This document shows positions 21,860-33,861 of a DNA stretch of 64,000 nt, one piece after another. A program made the translations under genes and the position numbers. The notes under the pieces were generated by a model, which saw nothing but the letters and a program-made list of their open reading frames with translations, did not search any database and was not told the DNA's origin. The DNA comes from Coenobita brevimanus (taxonomy: Eukaryota; Arthropoda; Malacostraca; Decapoda; Coenobitidae): positions 36,265,546 through 36,329,545 of the forward strand of contig CM064715.1 of NCBI GenBank assembly GCA_032717465.1, given 5' to 3'. How positions within the stretch are numbered: the first letter of the stretch is position 1; each line of letters opens with the position of its first letter.

Positions 21860-22560
21860 GGTAAGACTCATCCATATGTGACGGTGAGAAGTGATCTTGC
21901 TGTGGATTATTTGACCAAAGGTTGATGATGTTGTTTTGGAGGCTGCAACCAGCCGCTCCCAGACAAAGATTATTATTTATACTGTCCCTGTCTGTTGGAT
22001 GATGAAGGATCTTGAAGCTCCAGAAAATGTCCTGTGAATGAAAAGGAGAATGGTTGGGAAAGATCCGAGATCACAGCTTATTGCTGTCTTAGAGGGAAAG
22101 ATTCCAGAGGCAATATTCATTAGGACACTGGGATACAGGAGGGTTGCACGTTATACTTCGGAGCCTTACCTCTGCTACCGCTGCAGCAGGTGGGTGCATC
22201 TGACATGGAAGTGTAGTGCAGCGTACAGATGTTTTTTTGTGCTGGGAAGCACGATGCTAACACATGTCTGGAAAAAATTAAGAGAGACGAACACTTCAAA
22301 CCCAAAAGCTGCAACTATGGAAGGGAACACAATGCCCACTAGTCTTTATGTCTCCCAAAACCACGGACGACCACGGCACCACGACACGCTGCAGCTCAAC
22401 CCCAAGTAGCACAACCACCACCAATGCCACCGACCAGTGCTGGGAGGCCCGTTTGCACACCTCGAATTTCCCACAGCTGGGGAAAACAACTACTGCTGCA
22501 CCTGTGCACAGTCATCCACCAGTATGTCCTCCATTTGGCAGTGCAGGACGTATCCTGAAG
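21860..22560 (+). pseudogene. Jockey/I-type LINE ORF1 (gag-like) with zinc knuckle
   Basis: The plus-strand frame around 22038-22409 reads KIPEAIFIRTLGYRRVARYT, then CYRCSRWVHLTWKC, a CCHC zinc knuckle whose Gly is replaced by Val, then a proline-rich tail after frame shifts (about 22330-22560). Upstream coding-like sequence (IIIYTVPVCWMMKDLE) begins near 21960. This is the nucleic-acid-binding ORF1 of a Jockey/I-group LINE, with several frameshifts. It precedes an endonuclease in the same orientation, as expected. Confidence 0.7.
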
Positions 22561-22859
22561 ACTCCAGAGAGCTGAGACGCTTTTGCCGCGACAGGACTAC
22601 TTCGCCAAGCCGGACAGAAATCAAAGCATCTGCAGCTAGTTTATTTGCGACACGTCTGAGGCTTCCACTCCTCCAGGACATGGCGGCATAAAGTAGCCTG
22701 TAGATGGACACATGAGCATGGAGGGCACTTGTGCAGAGGGGAAGACTAGGACAACTCTCCGTGCTCAGACTGACAAACTTGATCAAGGATGCGTTGATGA
22801 CATGCACTAAGAAGTAGTGGGACTTGTAAATGTATTGGGGCAATTTGAGGAGGAGCTGA
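22561..22859. other. Region between ORF1 and endonuclease of the LINE
   Basis: No recognisable motif. It is probably decayed LINE sequence, because both neighbours belong to one element. Confidence 0.35.
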
Positions 22860-23985
22860 AGTAGTTAACGAAAAAAATATACCATGCAAAAGATAACTCC
22901 ACTTATACTTTTCTGGCCCGGAATGTAAACGACTTACAGACTCGTTTTACTGACCTACACTCTTATGTTACAGTACATAAACCTGACTTGGTCGCCTTAC
23001 GGGAGGTAGGGGGTGATGTGCCCCACCTGAGAGGTTATAATGGTTTCACCCTTGATCAGGAAAAATGTAGCTCAAGGGGAATGGCAATGAATGTTTAGTC
23101 AACTCTCCCTGTTACATTCCTTGAAAAGGAAGTCCATAATAGATCTGAATATAAAGTTGTGTACTTACATCTTGACAGTACTGTATACTTGTTTATGTTA
23201 TGAATACGTACTCCTATGTTCATGCTAATTGCTTTCATACTGAATCACTGCCGGTCTGCATTTTCGAAGGGAAAAGCATTTTGCTTGGAGACCTTAATGC
23301 AAGGCATACAGACCTGTGCAGTATTAAAACCTCAAATGTTAATGGTATGCATTGGGAAAATTATCTGATGCTGCTGATACCGCAATATTTACAGGCGATA
23401 ATATTCCTACTCAGGTTCAGGGAGGCAGGCTTGACTATGCAGTTTTGTTTAATTCTGAAACAAGTCCTGCTGAAACTCATGTACTCAGGTACTTACTAAG
23501 TGACCAATTCGCTCTTGAAACTTCCCTAGCATTATGTACTGATAATTATAACCCCATGAAAAAGTTAGTCATTCCAAGTGTACACTTGCCTAAGCTTTGC
23601 TGCTGTGTCCAGGGCTGGTATCGTAACACACGAGGTCATTTTTGGATGTTAGTACTTTCTGTGAAGATCTTGTTGTTCTTACTGAAAAACTTGCAAAGCA
23701 CTGCAGTTCACCTAAGCTACGCAAAGTAGTAACTTATAAACTAATATATGCCACTGATCCAGCTATACTAGGATGGCAGAAGACACTGGCTAACTTATAG
23801 AGGTGCTGGCAAAGCATTCTTTGTAACAAAGAAGTGCGTGAATATATGGCGGCAACTGTACTGAACTACGTCAGTCATTCATAGTTTTTACTGACAGTAG
23901 CGAATACACAGTAGCAAATGCAAACACTATACAATCAAAACGAGAATGAAAGCCTCGGCGTTGGAAAAAAAAAAAAAAAAAAAAA
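22860..23985 (+). pseudogene. Jockey/I-type LINE endonuclease, ending in poly-A without RT
   Basis: The APE-type endonuclease starts near 22900 (FLARNVNDLQTRF), with KPDLVALREVGGD, then SILLGDLNARHTD (catalytic GDLN) at about 23275 and SDQFALETS (SD-H position, His replaced) at about 23500. Two frame changes occur (near 23350 and 23600). A linker follows (ATDPAILGWQKTLANLYRG), and the copy then ends in a 21-bp A-run at 23965-23985. The RT region is absent, although a LINE copy normally keeps its 3' end. Confidence 0.75.
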
Positions 23986-24346
23986 TGTAAAGAATCACGC
24001 CTAGCCCACCCCGAGGATCATTACAAGCTTATGTGACATGTCACTATGTCAGTGCCTCCTAGCTTATGGGCACAGAATGTGAGATATTAACAGACTGATA
24101 ATACAGGAGTTATGTCTTCAAGGAGTTTGAATCTGTCTGTCAGAGACCTTTCAACCACTTTCGTAGCTAATACGGTACTTAGTCTCTGCAATGCCTGACC
24201 CACACTCAGGATCTATTCACCTCCAAGAGGCCGATATGGTACTCAGTCCATTGGGCTCTTTACAGTCTAACTAAAAATTGTACTGTTTAGATAGTTGGTT
24301 CTGTAAGAGATTACATACAATGGCATCATCATTTTTGTTACTTTGA

Positions 24347-27300
24347 TCATTTCGATGGTAGAAATCTGTCTCCCAGCTCCTTCAGGAATTTGAAAAATGC
24401 TGGCTGCGAGAAGTGCCGCATCAGCACCTCATACTCGACTCCACTAGGCCTGTAGGGGCCAACCTCAGGGCACTCTGCTACATAGTGCCGCAGGGTGTGC
24501 TTATGTAGCTCTTTGCAAAACCTATATCTAGTGTTAATAATCTTGCAATCACTAGCAGAGATAACCCCTCCTCTTGCAACCTCTGGGCTGCTACCGTTCG
24601 TCACCTCCCACAGGTACATGAAACCAAGGCAGAGTCTTGAGGAGGAGGTCTGCACAGACCAATCATGCATGCCTCATGGGATGTATTCTGGTGGTTTGTT
24701 CTTTGTCATCTCGTAGTGCCTGGCATTGGAGGGGATGGTTGTCCTCCAGGTGCTGAAGTAGTCATGATATCTGCGTTCCTCCCTTTCTCTTAGGATGATG
24801 TTGAACCTAGAGATTTGAGGACAGATCTTCTAAGTAATCCTCTCATTTCTTGACCCCTCATCTGCAAGCCCGTCCGTTTTTTCGTTGCCCTGGATGCCAT
24901 AGTGAGAGGGTGCTTAGATGAAGTGGATAGTCCCACCCCACCTAGATATAATATCATACTCCCTGTAAATGCCGTTGACAAGCTTCTTGTTGGTTGAAGT
25001 GTTGTTCTTGATGGATTCTAGAGCATTGCTGCTGTCGCTAGGTGGACACTCTTGGTGTTAATGTTAGGCATTCCTACTATGGCTCAAAGAGCATGTTACA
25101 GTGTTAGCCGCTATACATGGGTCGATGATAGGTTGTCTGATGCTCGGAAATGATCACACAAGATAGTTTGTCTACCTGGCTTCTTGATGATAACTCCTCC
25201 CCTTGTGTGCCCAGTATCTTTGACAGAGCCATCAGTGTAGTATATGATGGTTGGAGGAGGACGTTTTGACACTCTCTCTAGGTATTCTTGCTGGAGGACT
25301 TGGGGTGGTTGCTCTTTCTTTCCAATGTCAGATCTTGTGAGGGAGATGGGAATATCTGGGAGCTTCCATGGAAGTAACTCATCGGGATCACTGTGGTTGA
25401 CACCGTCACTATCGATGTACTCTTTGTAGCCCGTCTCGTATAAGAGTGCTCAGGTGGCTTCAGTTCATCTCTTCTTGCCAGGTAATTCACCCTGTCTTCG
25501 ATGTAAAGCCTGATCCAGGAGCCCGTCCCTGTCGCCTGCAAGTGACTTTACGACCTCCACAGCTGCAACAGTCTCCACTCTGGAGTTGAGGGGTTCGAGT
25601 CCTACTTCTGCTCTAGCATTTTCTTGTCTGATGGATTGAGGGCAGCCTAAGATGATCCTGACTGCTGTGTCCTGGATTGCCTCGAGTGTTTTTTGCATGG
25701 TCTTTTTGACGCTGAGAACATTGCTGGCATGGTAGTCCACTACTGACCATGTCAACGCCTTATAGAGCATTTTGTGGGTGATAACAGAGGACCCAGTCAA
25801 CCCCCTAGCAACTCGCTATAGGAGGCTGAGACATGTGATACATGTTTGTTTCAGGGAGGTTACGAGGTGCTTGTAGGGCCCAATCGAGACAACTAGGTAG
25901 TAGTAGTTGTTCCCTTGACAGTCTGGCCGAACAGCCCCGAGACACCTACTGTAGGTACCTGTAGTTGGTTACCCTGTCTAATCTGATACCTTGGATTGTG
26001 AAGCCAGAGGATTTTGGTTTTGGTAGGTGAGATGACCAGTCCTACAGTGTTACACAACTTCGTGAATTTAGCAAGTCCTGCTTGTATGCTGTGTTTGTCT
26101 CTTGCCTGTAGAACGATATCATCTGCATAGACGGTTTTGACAATGCCAGGCATCCTAGAGATGTCTATCATATTCATAGGCACGTTGATGAGCGTAGGTG
26201 AGAATATTCCTCCTTGTGGGGTGCCAAATTCCATCTTCTTCCATTCCGAGTATTCACCTTCAAAAGAAAACATCCCCGTCCTGTCGGTCATGTAGTCCCG
26301 GATTACTTGCAGCATCTTGCCTTTGATATGCCTGGAAAGTTTAGCTTGGATTACGAGGGGGTTAGCCCGATCAAAGACTTATCTGAGATAGAAAAAGGCA
26401 ATATATTTAGCAGCCATATTACTTTTAACCCAGTGGATTCAATGCTGAGTGCTCTTGCCTGGGACAAATTCATACATGTTTCTCTGAAGCTTCCCTCTGA
26501 GTTGATGCTGGAGTCTGTTGAGCACTATTCTCTCAAATACCTTGTACAGGCAGGAAGTGAGGGAAATTGGTTGTGTCTCTCCAGTCTTGCCAGGTTATGG
26601 CACAGGTACTATTATAGCCTTCTTCCAATCAGTAGGGAGCCGGTCTTCCTTCCATATGAGGTTGTAGGTCGGAGAAGTGGATTGTCCTCCAGGGAGGCAA
26701 GGAGACGTATGATGCCGTAGGTGATGCCACCTAATCCGGGGGCAGTTGATTTGCCTTGTTTGAGGCTGAAGTTAAGTTCGATGGGGGTAAAGTGGATGTC
26801 ATCAGAGTCCCCTTTACTTTGGAGAGCCTGCACAAAAGCAGTGCTTCTTGTTGGTTCCCATTTCTTGAGGGCTCTACTTACTTGGATGGGGATCTCGTCA
26901 TAGGCAGATGCTGATGCCCATTTTTCTATTAGTTCTTTGGGTTTACCCCTAGGATTAGGGTGTCTAGATGGTTTTGTCTTCTTGCCAGTGATGATGCTGT
27001 ACCTCTGATTTATGTCTTGTGGTTAATGCCCTCGATGAATTCTTGCCAGGCCTCTTCCTTGGCTTTCTTCTTTATGCTGGCTGCTTGATTCCCCAGTTTC
27101 TGTAAAGTGGTCCAGTTGTTCTCCGAGGGGTTATCATAGAATACCTTTTTCGCTTTCTTGTAGGCTTTATTGATTCGCATAACAGCCTCATTTTTCTTAT
27201 ACCATCTTCTGCTGCTCAGTTGTCTCCGCCTTTGTTGCCTGGGATATGTGTGTTTAACAGCATTGGTGTTGCCCTCAGTTATACTGACTATCTTCTGAGA

Positions 27301-28600
27301 GAGGTCGTTAAGCTCAAACTGTTTGTCTTTAATAGCGTAGCACCAATGCTGTAATATTTCTCTTGCCTGCTGCACTTTCTTCGTAGGTACTGAGAGTTTT
27401 TTTTTTTTTTTCTGTGAAGGACCCCTACACTAGAGACCACTGGGAGTTGCTTGGCGGTTGCTACTCCGTGGTGGACAGCAGTTAATTTGTCAATGATTTC
27501 TGTCTGGTTATTTAGGCCAATGTCATTAATGAGGATGATGTAGTCAGTTTTGTTACCCCTCCTGTGTGGGAGGGAAGGGTGGTCAGTATTGACCACGTTA
27601 ATGGAGACACCCAGCAGCCGACAGAGAGCGGTTTCATTAGTGTTATTCCTCCTGGTTTTACTGCTACCGAGTGTGCAGTGGACAGCATTAAGATCCCTAG
27701 CAATGACAGAGAATCGGTTGTTACAGTACTGTTCTAGCTCTTCAAGATCTAGAGATGCAGCTTGGGCATAGGCATTAACCATTCTTACAATATGATCCCC
27801 TTTGTTGTCTGTGATGGCAACAGCCATTGCTGAGCACCCTGCCCCTATGCTGGGGGGCAACACGAGGGATGCTTGGAGCGACTTCTGAACATTGGCGATA
27901 AGTCCGCGGTGTAGAACAGGGTTGGAGATGGAAGGGACTTCAAATAATTGGTACACACTGATATTGAATTGTGATGTGGCGGCGTGCCTCGTTTCTTGTA
28001 GGCAAATTACATTATTGGCAAGAGCATATTGTTCTTCTGCTATGTGTCTGTTAATCATACTGTTTATGTTCAATGTCAGGAGACGTAGGTTACTGATCCT
28101 CATTGCACAATTCATGTCGTGGATGTTTAGATGATGTGCTTGCGTTATCTTTTGGGACCAAGGCATCCTCAATTTCGAACTGCTTAAGCTTCCAACCAGC
28201 CGACTGTGCAGCCCTCCACTCCTGAAGGAGCTCCCCCTTCTCTTGCCTGGTGTATGTGTTGAAGTCAGATACCTGGCAAACATCTTGCCCGTCAATGTGC
28301 AGGGAATCAGTGTCTTGAAGAGTTCCTTATGTTTAACTGTCTCCAAGGTTACAGGCGGAAGCACTTGTTTTCCAGTTTGAGTTTGACCATGTTGCATGAG
28401 GAGGATGAGAGCTCGCATGAGCTCTACCATCTGGGTGAACTTGTCCAACGTGGCCTCCAAGACCCGCTCAAGGAGATCTTGAGTGTGCAGGCTGTCCTCG
28501 TGTGCCTTGAGGCTGCCCCCTCCCGCCGTTTCACTCTCTTCTCGTCCTCTCTTCTCTCCTTCTTCTCTTCTAAGGTCAGATTCTGCAGTCCTATCAAACA
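24347..28600 (-). pseudogene. I-group LINE ORF2: endonuclease, RT, RNase H
   Basis: The multi-domain retrotransposition enzyme. Endonuclease: LRLLTLNINSMINRH, VICLQETRHA, ARDLNAVHCTLGS and NKTDYIILIND, while the SDH site reads VHH. RT: the fingers piece FSLKQGKSTAPGLGGITYGI at 26700-26770, then FGTPQGGIFSP, TVYADDIVLQA (catalytic YADD, about 26130) and LVISPTKTKIL. Thumb: LTWSVVDYHASNVLS and RIILGCPQSIRQENARAEVG. RNase H: IIYYTDGSVKDTGHT (about 25205-25245) and HYGIQGNEKTDG (about 24875) with one stop between. The C-terminal piece ends LHKHTLRHYVAECPEVGPYR, the usual HxxxC-like tail. At least six frame changes; dead. Confidence 0.8.
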
Positions 28601-28639
28601 CGAGCTGGTTATCACTTCTCAGGGCACCAATCAACGACT

Positions 28640-29690
28640 CGATGGTCTGAGAGCAGGAGCACACAGATTCAGATGTGACAGGCCATGAGGAGGAGGTGGC
28701 AGTTGAGGGTTGAGAGCCCGATTCTGCATGACTACTGAATTCCCTCTCTGAGGATATACTGTAGAAACTGATGCTGATGCTAGTGTAGGGGAAGGCATGG
28801 CCAGCCTATTTAGCCTCTCTTGCTCCTGTCTCTGCATATCCCTTGAGGGGGGCTGTCAAGCGGGGGAGGCAAAGATGCTGCTCCTCGGTAAGGAAGAGCA
28901 ACTTGTGGATGTTATTGTTAGTCTTGGACTTACTCTCAGGTCTTGCAGTGGGTTGTGGTGGATATGTTTGCTGAGGAATGGCTCTGATATCAAGTGGCCT
29001 CATGGGGCAGGAGACATGGCCAGCTGAGTGTTTGTCAGCAAAGTTAGCACACTTTCTTCCTCCCGTATGAGCTTGAGACAGTCACTAGAGAAGTGGGAGC
29101 CAGCACAGTACCTGCATCTTGCTCTTTATTTACAGGCGTTCGTGACGTGGTTCCATCTGCTGAACTTTCCAGAGAGTCAGTCTCTGTACATACTTCTCAA
29201 TAGTGAACACGATATCCATGTCACTGCTGTAGTATTTCTCGGGGTATTTTCCTGTCCAGTAGCCAACAATTTTGTGGCCCCTTTTACTCATCCTAATAAA
29301 AGCGGCTTCCTTAAGTCGTGGGAAGGCGTTAGCCACAATGTTAAGATCAAATTTGCACTGGGCACCCTCGTTAATATCCTTCCTAACACAGCTACCCCCT
29401 GTGTGAACGTTCTAGTCCGTAGCATTTCGGTCAAGACTATTTCATCTGCAAGTTCTTTCACACCTACTCACAACATTCCCGTTTTCCATACTCACTTGGA
29501 CCATGTCCACGACATTTATCTTCGTACACCATCATTTGTTAGTGTTACCTGTCTGAACATCCCTTTCAAGTCACTCGAAGGTTCTGGTCTTTTCACTGTT
29601 CCCGACTATTGTTCCATAAAATCAAAGTCTCTCTCCTCATTCCCAACACGTCAACATTGTCGTTCGTTCTCATAGGTCTGAAATCCTTGC
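28640..29690 (-). pseudogene. I-group LINE ORF1 (gag-like)
   Basis: The RNA-binding ORF1 of the same LINE. From the right: AFPRLKEAAFIRMSKRGHKI with YPEKYYSSDMDIVFT (29150-29330), then a zinc-knuckle region CRYCAGSHFSSDC and a second cysteine cluster in a shifted frame (29000-29130). A serine/proline-rich C-terminal part follows (28640-28990, e.g. YPPQPTARPESKSKTNNN). There are at least three frameshifts. The N-terminal part beyond 29400 is recognisable only as interrupted coding. Confidence 0.65.
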
Positions 29691-29738
29691 GCCTATAAAT
29701 ATCTCTTCAATTTCCTCCATTGATTGTGGTTTGAATGC

Positions 29739-29740
<2 letters not shown>

Positions 29741-29774
<34 letters not shown>
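29741..29774. repeat. Poly-T run (34 bp)
   Basis: A T-run. It could be the poly-A tail of a minus-strand retroposon lying to the right (29775 onward), but no LINE or SINE body is recognisable there. Confidence 0.8.
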
Positions 29775-30104
29775 CAAAAAATCCTCAAGGAAAGAAAGTG
29801 CCAGACGGAGTAAAGAAATGAGTGTGGAGAATATATCAATAGGTGATGCGTAATACAAATGTGGTGGTAATGATGAGGAACCATGAGAGTATGCCCTGTG
29901 AAAGCAAATGATGTTGGATTAATGGTCTGAGTGCGGTAAACTTTCAAAGTTTTCTCCAACAACACCCAGAGCAAAAACAACAACACAATATAATGAAGAT
30001 AAGCTCGCGTTGCTCTCATGTAGATGACGTCTTGTGACGCAGGTAATTACATCCTTGCACCGTACAGTATACAGTATATTCTGTTGCCTTTACTGTATAT
30101 GCTT
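29775..30104. other. Unassigned sequence
   Basis: No gene or element recognised. Confidence 0.3.
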
Positions 30105-30290
30105 AAGAGTCCATTGAGGAGGTTATGATGAGTTATGTGATGTTGTGATGAGTTAAAAAATGTTGTGATAAAATGAAGAAGATTATGAGAAGTTATGTGA
30201 TTAGGTTTGTTAGGTTGTAATGAGTTGAGGATGGTTGTGGTGAGCTCTTTGAAATGATCATGAGATGTGAGGTTGTGATGAAATGTACAG
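30105..30290. repeat. Degenerate ~20-bp minisatellite (GTTGTGATGAG type)
   Basis: Imperfect copies of GTTGTGATGAGTTATGTGA. The same word family reappears at 32056-32395. Two LINE 3' ends (30365-31745) lie between them, so they may have been inserted into a once-continuous array. Confidence 0.7.
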
Positions 30291-30364
30291 TAATGACGGC
30301 GATATCTTAACATGGATAGAATCATGGATGAAAATAAGTAGGCAGAGAGTTATATTAAATGGCA

Positions 30365-30945
30365 CTAAGTCGGAGTGAGGTAGAGAGGTAAAAAAGAGAG
30401 TGCAGGCGGGATGGAATGGGTGGAGAAAGGTGACAGGAGTGATCTGTGACAGAAGGGTCTCTGCAGAAACGAAAGGGAAAGTTTATAAGACTGTAGTGAG
30501 GCCAGCCATGTTGTACGGAATGGAGAGAGTACCACTGACAAAAAGACAGGAGGCACAGTTGGAGGTAGCAGAATTGAAGATGTTGCTTTTTTCACTAGGA
30601 GAGACGAGGTTGGACAAAATTAGAAATGAACATATTAGAGGGACAGCACACGTAAGTCAGTTTGGGGACAAAGCTAGAGAGGCGAGATTGAGATGGTTTG
30701 GACATGTGCGGAGGAGGGATGAGGAGTATGTCGGGAGGAGGACGCTGGAAATGGAGTTACCAGGCAGGAGAAAGAGAGAAAGGCCAAAGAGAAGGTTTAT
30801 GGATGTAGTGAAGGAGGACATGCGGGTGGTAGGTGTAAGAGAAGATGCAGAAGACAGAGTAAGAGGAGACGGGTGATCCGCTGTGGCGACCCCTAAGGGG
30901 AGAGCTGAATGGAGAAGGAGTCGGATTGGGAATAAGTAAGTAGCG
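30365..30945 (+). pseudogene. RTE-like LINE 3' end (family D)
   Basis: The 159-codon frame 30400-30876 is the C-terminal part of an RTE-like ORF2: VQAGWNGWRKVTGVICDRRV, YKTVVRPAMLYGMERVPLTK, RLRWFGHVRRRDEEYVGRRT and KRRFMDVVKEDM. A late one-base shift (about 30865) puts the usual CGDP end into another frame. A short 3' UTR (GGGGAGAGCTGAATGGAGAA) ends at GAATAAGTAAGTAG. It is 5'-truncated just before 30365. It is mostly open and therefore moderately young. Confidence 0.85.
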
Positions 30946-30964
30946 GTGTACTGACGACACAAAA

Positions 30965-31745
30965 AATGGGGAGTATAATTAACTCAAGTGGCGACTGTGT
31001 CAGCCTTTCAAAGGACCTCGATATGTTGTTCAGATATTCTACAGATTTGCAAATGGAACTCAACTTGGAAAAAAATGTAAACTGCCGAACGTGGGCAAGA
31101 CCATCGGAGAAACTATATACAACTTGGATAATAAAGAAATTAAATAATCGGCATGCGAGAGAGAGATATAGTAGCCATGGTTAGTAAAGACCTTAAACCA
31201 AGACAACAGTGTATTAATGTGAGAACTAAAACAGAGTCCGAAGGTTTATTTTGCAGTGCGTATCTGTAGGACACCTAAAGTAATATTACCGCTTTAGCAA
31301 TAGTAGCTGAGGCCAGACTGAGACTTTGCTATGCAGTATTGGTGTATGTACTGTAGATCAGATAAAAATTCTTTTGAGAATGTACAGAGAATAATGACAA
31401 AAATGATACATGATGTTCGGAATCTTTCTTATGAAGTCAGACTGAGAAGACCAAATTTGCACTCAGAAGAAAGGCGTAGAATAAATTGAGACATAATTGA
31501 GGTGCTTAATCGGTGAAGGGAATAATGAAGGGAGAAATCAACAATGCACCTAAATTGAGCACACAGGGCAAGACTAGAAGTAATTAATTCAAACTACTTA
31601 AGTTCCGTTTTAGTAAAGAGATAGGTAGAAATTGGTTCGGCAACAGAATGGAACAAATGGAATAGGCTACCTAGTGATATAGTTGCTGCTCCTTGCACTG
31701 GGAGTTTCAAGCACAGACAAGGTAATCGTAATTATGACAAGTAAA
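30965..31745 (+). pseudogene. CR1/L2-like LINE RT C-terminal half (family E)
   Basis: Broken coding for the RT thumb and C terminus. Pieces are NSSGDCVSLSKDLDMLFRYS and LQMELNLEK (30975-31070), RIMTKMIHDVRNLSYE and LRRPNLHSEERRRIN (31390-31490), LSTQGKTRS (31555) and FRFSKEIGRNWF (31605-31640), then IVAAPCTGSFKHR (31680-31720). The order and spacing match one LINE C terminus. There are many stops and frameshifts. It starts directly after the family D end. Confidence 0.75.
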
Positions 31746-32055
31746 GGTTGGATGAAATAAATCTCCGAATTATTAGTTCATTATTTTTCATTTTCAGGTT
31801 TCACTACTGTGACTACAACTAAGTTTTCTTTTCTCCTGTCGAACTTTCTAATAAAATTACCAAGTTAGTTATTTTTATACTGAGTCGTGTTCCTTGCCAC
31901 TTTTTCCTGCCGATACCAGCTGGAGCTTTCGTGAAAGTTGTAGAGCCTTCTTTGCTCTGCTTGTCGTATTCTACTAGTACTATGACACTCTTTTTGGAGC
32001 TGTCTAGCATAGGCCAACTGCCCTACAGCAGTTATCCTCTCTACTTATATTCCTA
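31746..32055. other. Unassigned sequence
   Basis: Nothing recognisable. It is probably the 3' UTR of the LINE on its left for the first part. Confidence 0.3.
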
Positions 32056-32395
32056 TGTGCGAAGTTGTGATGAGATGTGTGAGATTGTGACAAATTGTGT
32101 AAGTTTGTGGTGAGGTGTTAGGTTGTGTTGAGTTGCGCAAGCTATGGCGAGTTGTGGAAGGTTTTGGTGATATACAGCGTAGGAGGCTGTCATGAGCTGT
32201 AGATGGTTGTGGTGAGTTGTTTGACGCTGTGCTGAGTTTTGATTATTTGTGCGAGATTGTGATGAACTCATGAAGGTTGTGGTCATCTCTCTGATGGTTT
32301 TTGTAGATTATGAGGAGCTGACGAAGGTTGTTATGAGCTGTGAGAAGTTGTGAGCGGATGTGATGCGTTTCAGGGAGTTACGGTGATCTGCGGCT
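32056..32395. repeat. Degenerate ~20-bp minisatellite (GTTGTGATGAG type)
   Basis: Many imperfect copies of words such as GTTGTGATGAG and GTTGTGGTGAGTTGT over 340 bp. The array is old, with no two identical neighbours. Confidence 0.8.
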
Positions 32396-33360
32396 AAGAT
32401 GAGGGGGTATGTGACGGTGGAGCGTGATGACCTTGAGGGCCTGGGGATAAGGATGTCCAGGCGGGTGAGTGGGAGTTTAGATGGTGGGGGGGTGGGAGAT
32501 GGAAAAAGGACAGAAAGTGGGGGTGAGGATGGGGTTGGGGATGAGAATGGGTGGCAAGAGGGTGCGGGTGGGTGGGGTTAAGAATCGGGGATTATATGGA
32601 GGGGGTAAGCGGGTGGGTGAAAGAGTGGGAAGAAGAGAATGAGGGAAACGGAGTGGGGTTAGAAGACTAGGGTACGTGGATGGGGTGAAAGGATGAGGTG
32701 AGGAATGGAGGTAAGAGGTTAAGGGGAAGAGGGTGGGATGAGAAGGTAAGGTGGGAATGTAGGGATGAGAGGGTAGGGCGAGATGGTGGTGTAAGATTTT
32801 AGAATTGGATACATTTATTGAAATAATTTAACAGTATGTATACCAGTATATGGATACATTATCTCAAAAGGATGATGGTAGGCCTACTTCGGTAGCTATC
32901 TTCCCGAGCATTTCGTAATAGCAGGTACAGTAGATACTTATACCTAAATCTCACTGGATTTTCTTACAAAAATTAAGACTAAGCATAAACATATACGCAG
33001 CTACATACAGTAACTGAAGTTCATTGTAGATGTAGATATACTCTTTTATTATCGGCCAGTCTGAGGTTATAGTATATTAGGACTTAAGTACACTTAATTT
33101 GTATGAATGGTGGAGTGAGAGGGTGGGGGTAAGAGGGTGGAAGGAAGTAAGATGGTGGAGATGGTTGAATAAGAAGGTAGGGGTGGTTTGGTAAGAGTGT
33201 GGGGGTAAGAGGGTGGGAGGGAAAGGGTGGAGGTTAGATAAAATGGTGCAGATAGTTGAATAAGAGGGTCGGGGTGGTTTGGTAAGGGGGTGGGGGAGTG
33301 GGTAGAGGTGGTGTGTTGGTAGGTGGGGGCGGTAAAGGTGGTCAGGTGAGGTATGCAGTG
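32396..33360. repeat. G-rich degenerate minisatellite, interrupted
   Basis: Strongly G-rich plus strand with words like GAGGGTGGGGGTAAGAGGGTGG at 32396-32794 and 33105-33360. The intervening ~310 bp (32795-33104) is ordinary AT-rich sequence, which looks inserted. The repeated GGG runs could form G-quadruplexes. The open frame 32399-32581 is a by-product of the composition. Confidence 0.75.
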
Positions 33361-33861
33361 GAACCTATAAACTTGTCAGGCCACTGCGTATCCTTCTCTC
33401 TGTCTGTACTCTCTGACACTCAGCCTTAACCTTCTTTCGTCACTCACATTATATTGATGTGTATAGGATATATTGTCTTGGAATCTTATTTACCTTCACT
33501 CCACGATGAAATAACTGTATTTCTTAGTTTATTTTTGTTATTTACCAGGTTTTTATTTAGTCAGGGAGTGAAATCTAGCACTGAAAGGGCCAGCCAAGCC
33601 TTTACCTAATGCTTTCGAATCAAAGTTCTCCAAAGCTCAAAGATATCGTTTGGAAATAAAATACAATACAATGTAAGACATCGGATTCAAGTGGCTCAGA
33701 GGCATGGAAAAAAAAAAAAAAAAGACCCAAGGATTCATATTTCAAGCAGCTGCTGTGTTCTCTCTGCGTTCGCATTTCATTTTCTTTCACCTCTTCATCT
33801 TCCGCTTTACTGTTTAGGCTTTTTATGTGCTGACTTACATTTTACTAACACTCTGGCACCT
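33361..33861. other. Unassigned sequence with A-run
   Basis: No gene recognised. A 16-bp A-run lies at about 33709-33723. Confidence 0.3.

Larger units (their letters stand above)
23990..29700 (-). mobile_element. I-group LINE with RNase H, nearly full length, decayed
   Basis: A minus-strand LINE with, in order from the right, ORF1 with zinc knuckles (28640-29690), APE endonuclease (27400-28130), reverse transcriptase (25890-26830), RNase H (24790-25260) and a C-terminal Cys/His region (24347-24670), then about 340 bp of 3' UTR. The presence of RNase H points to the I group rather than Jockey or CR1. Exact ends are not defined. It lies tail to tail with the LINE ending at 23985. Confidence 0.8.

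Noticed and set aside
28329..28688. Plus-strand frames opposite LINE F (27550-29675)
   Set aside because: Minus-strand endonuclease, RT and zinc-knuckle motifs explain the region; the plus frames have no motif.
30757..30962. Minus-strand frames opposite LINE D
   Set aside because: Antisense of the plus-strand RTE coding; no support of their own.
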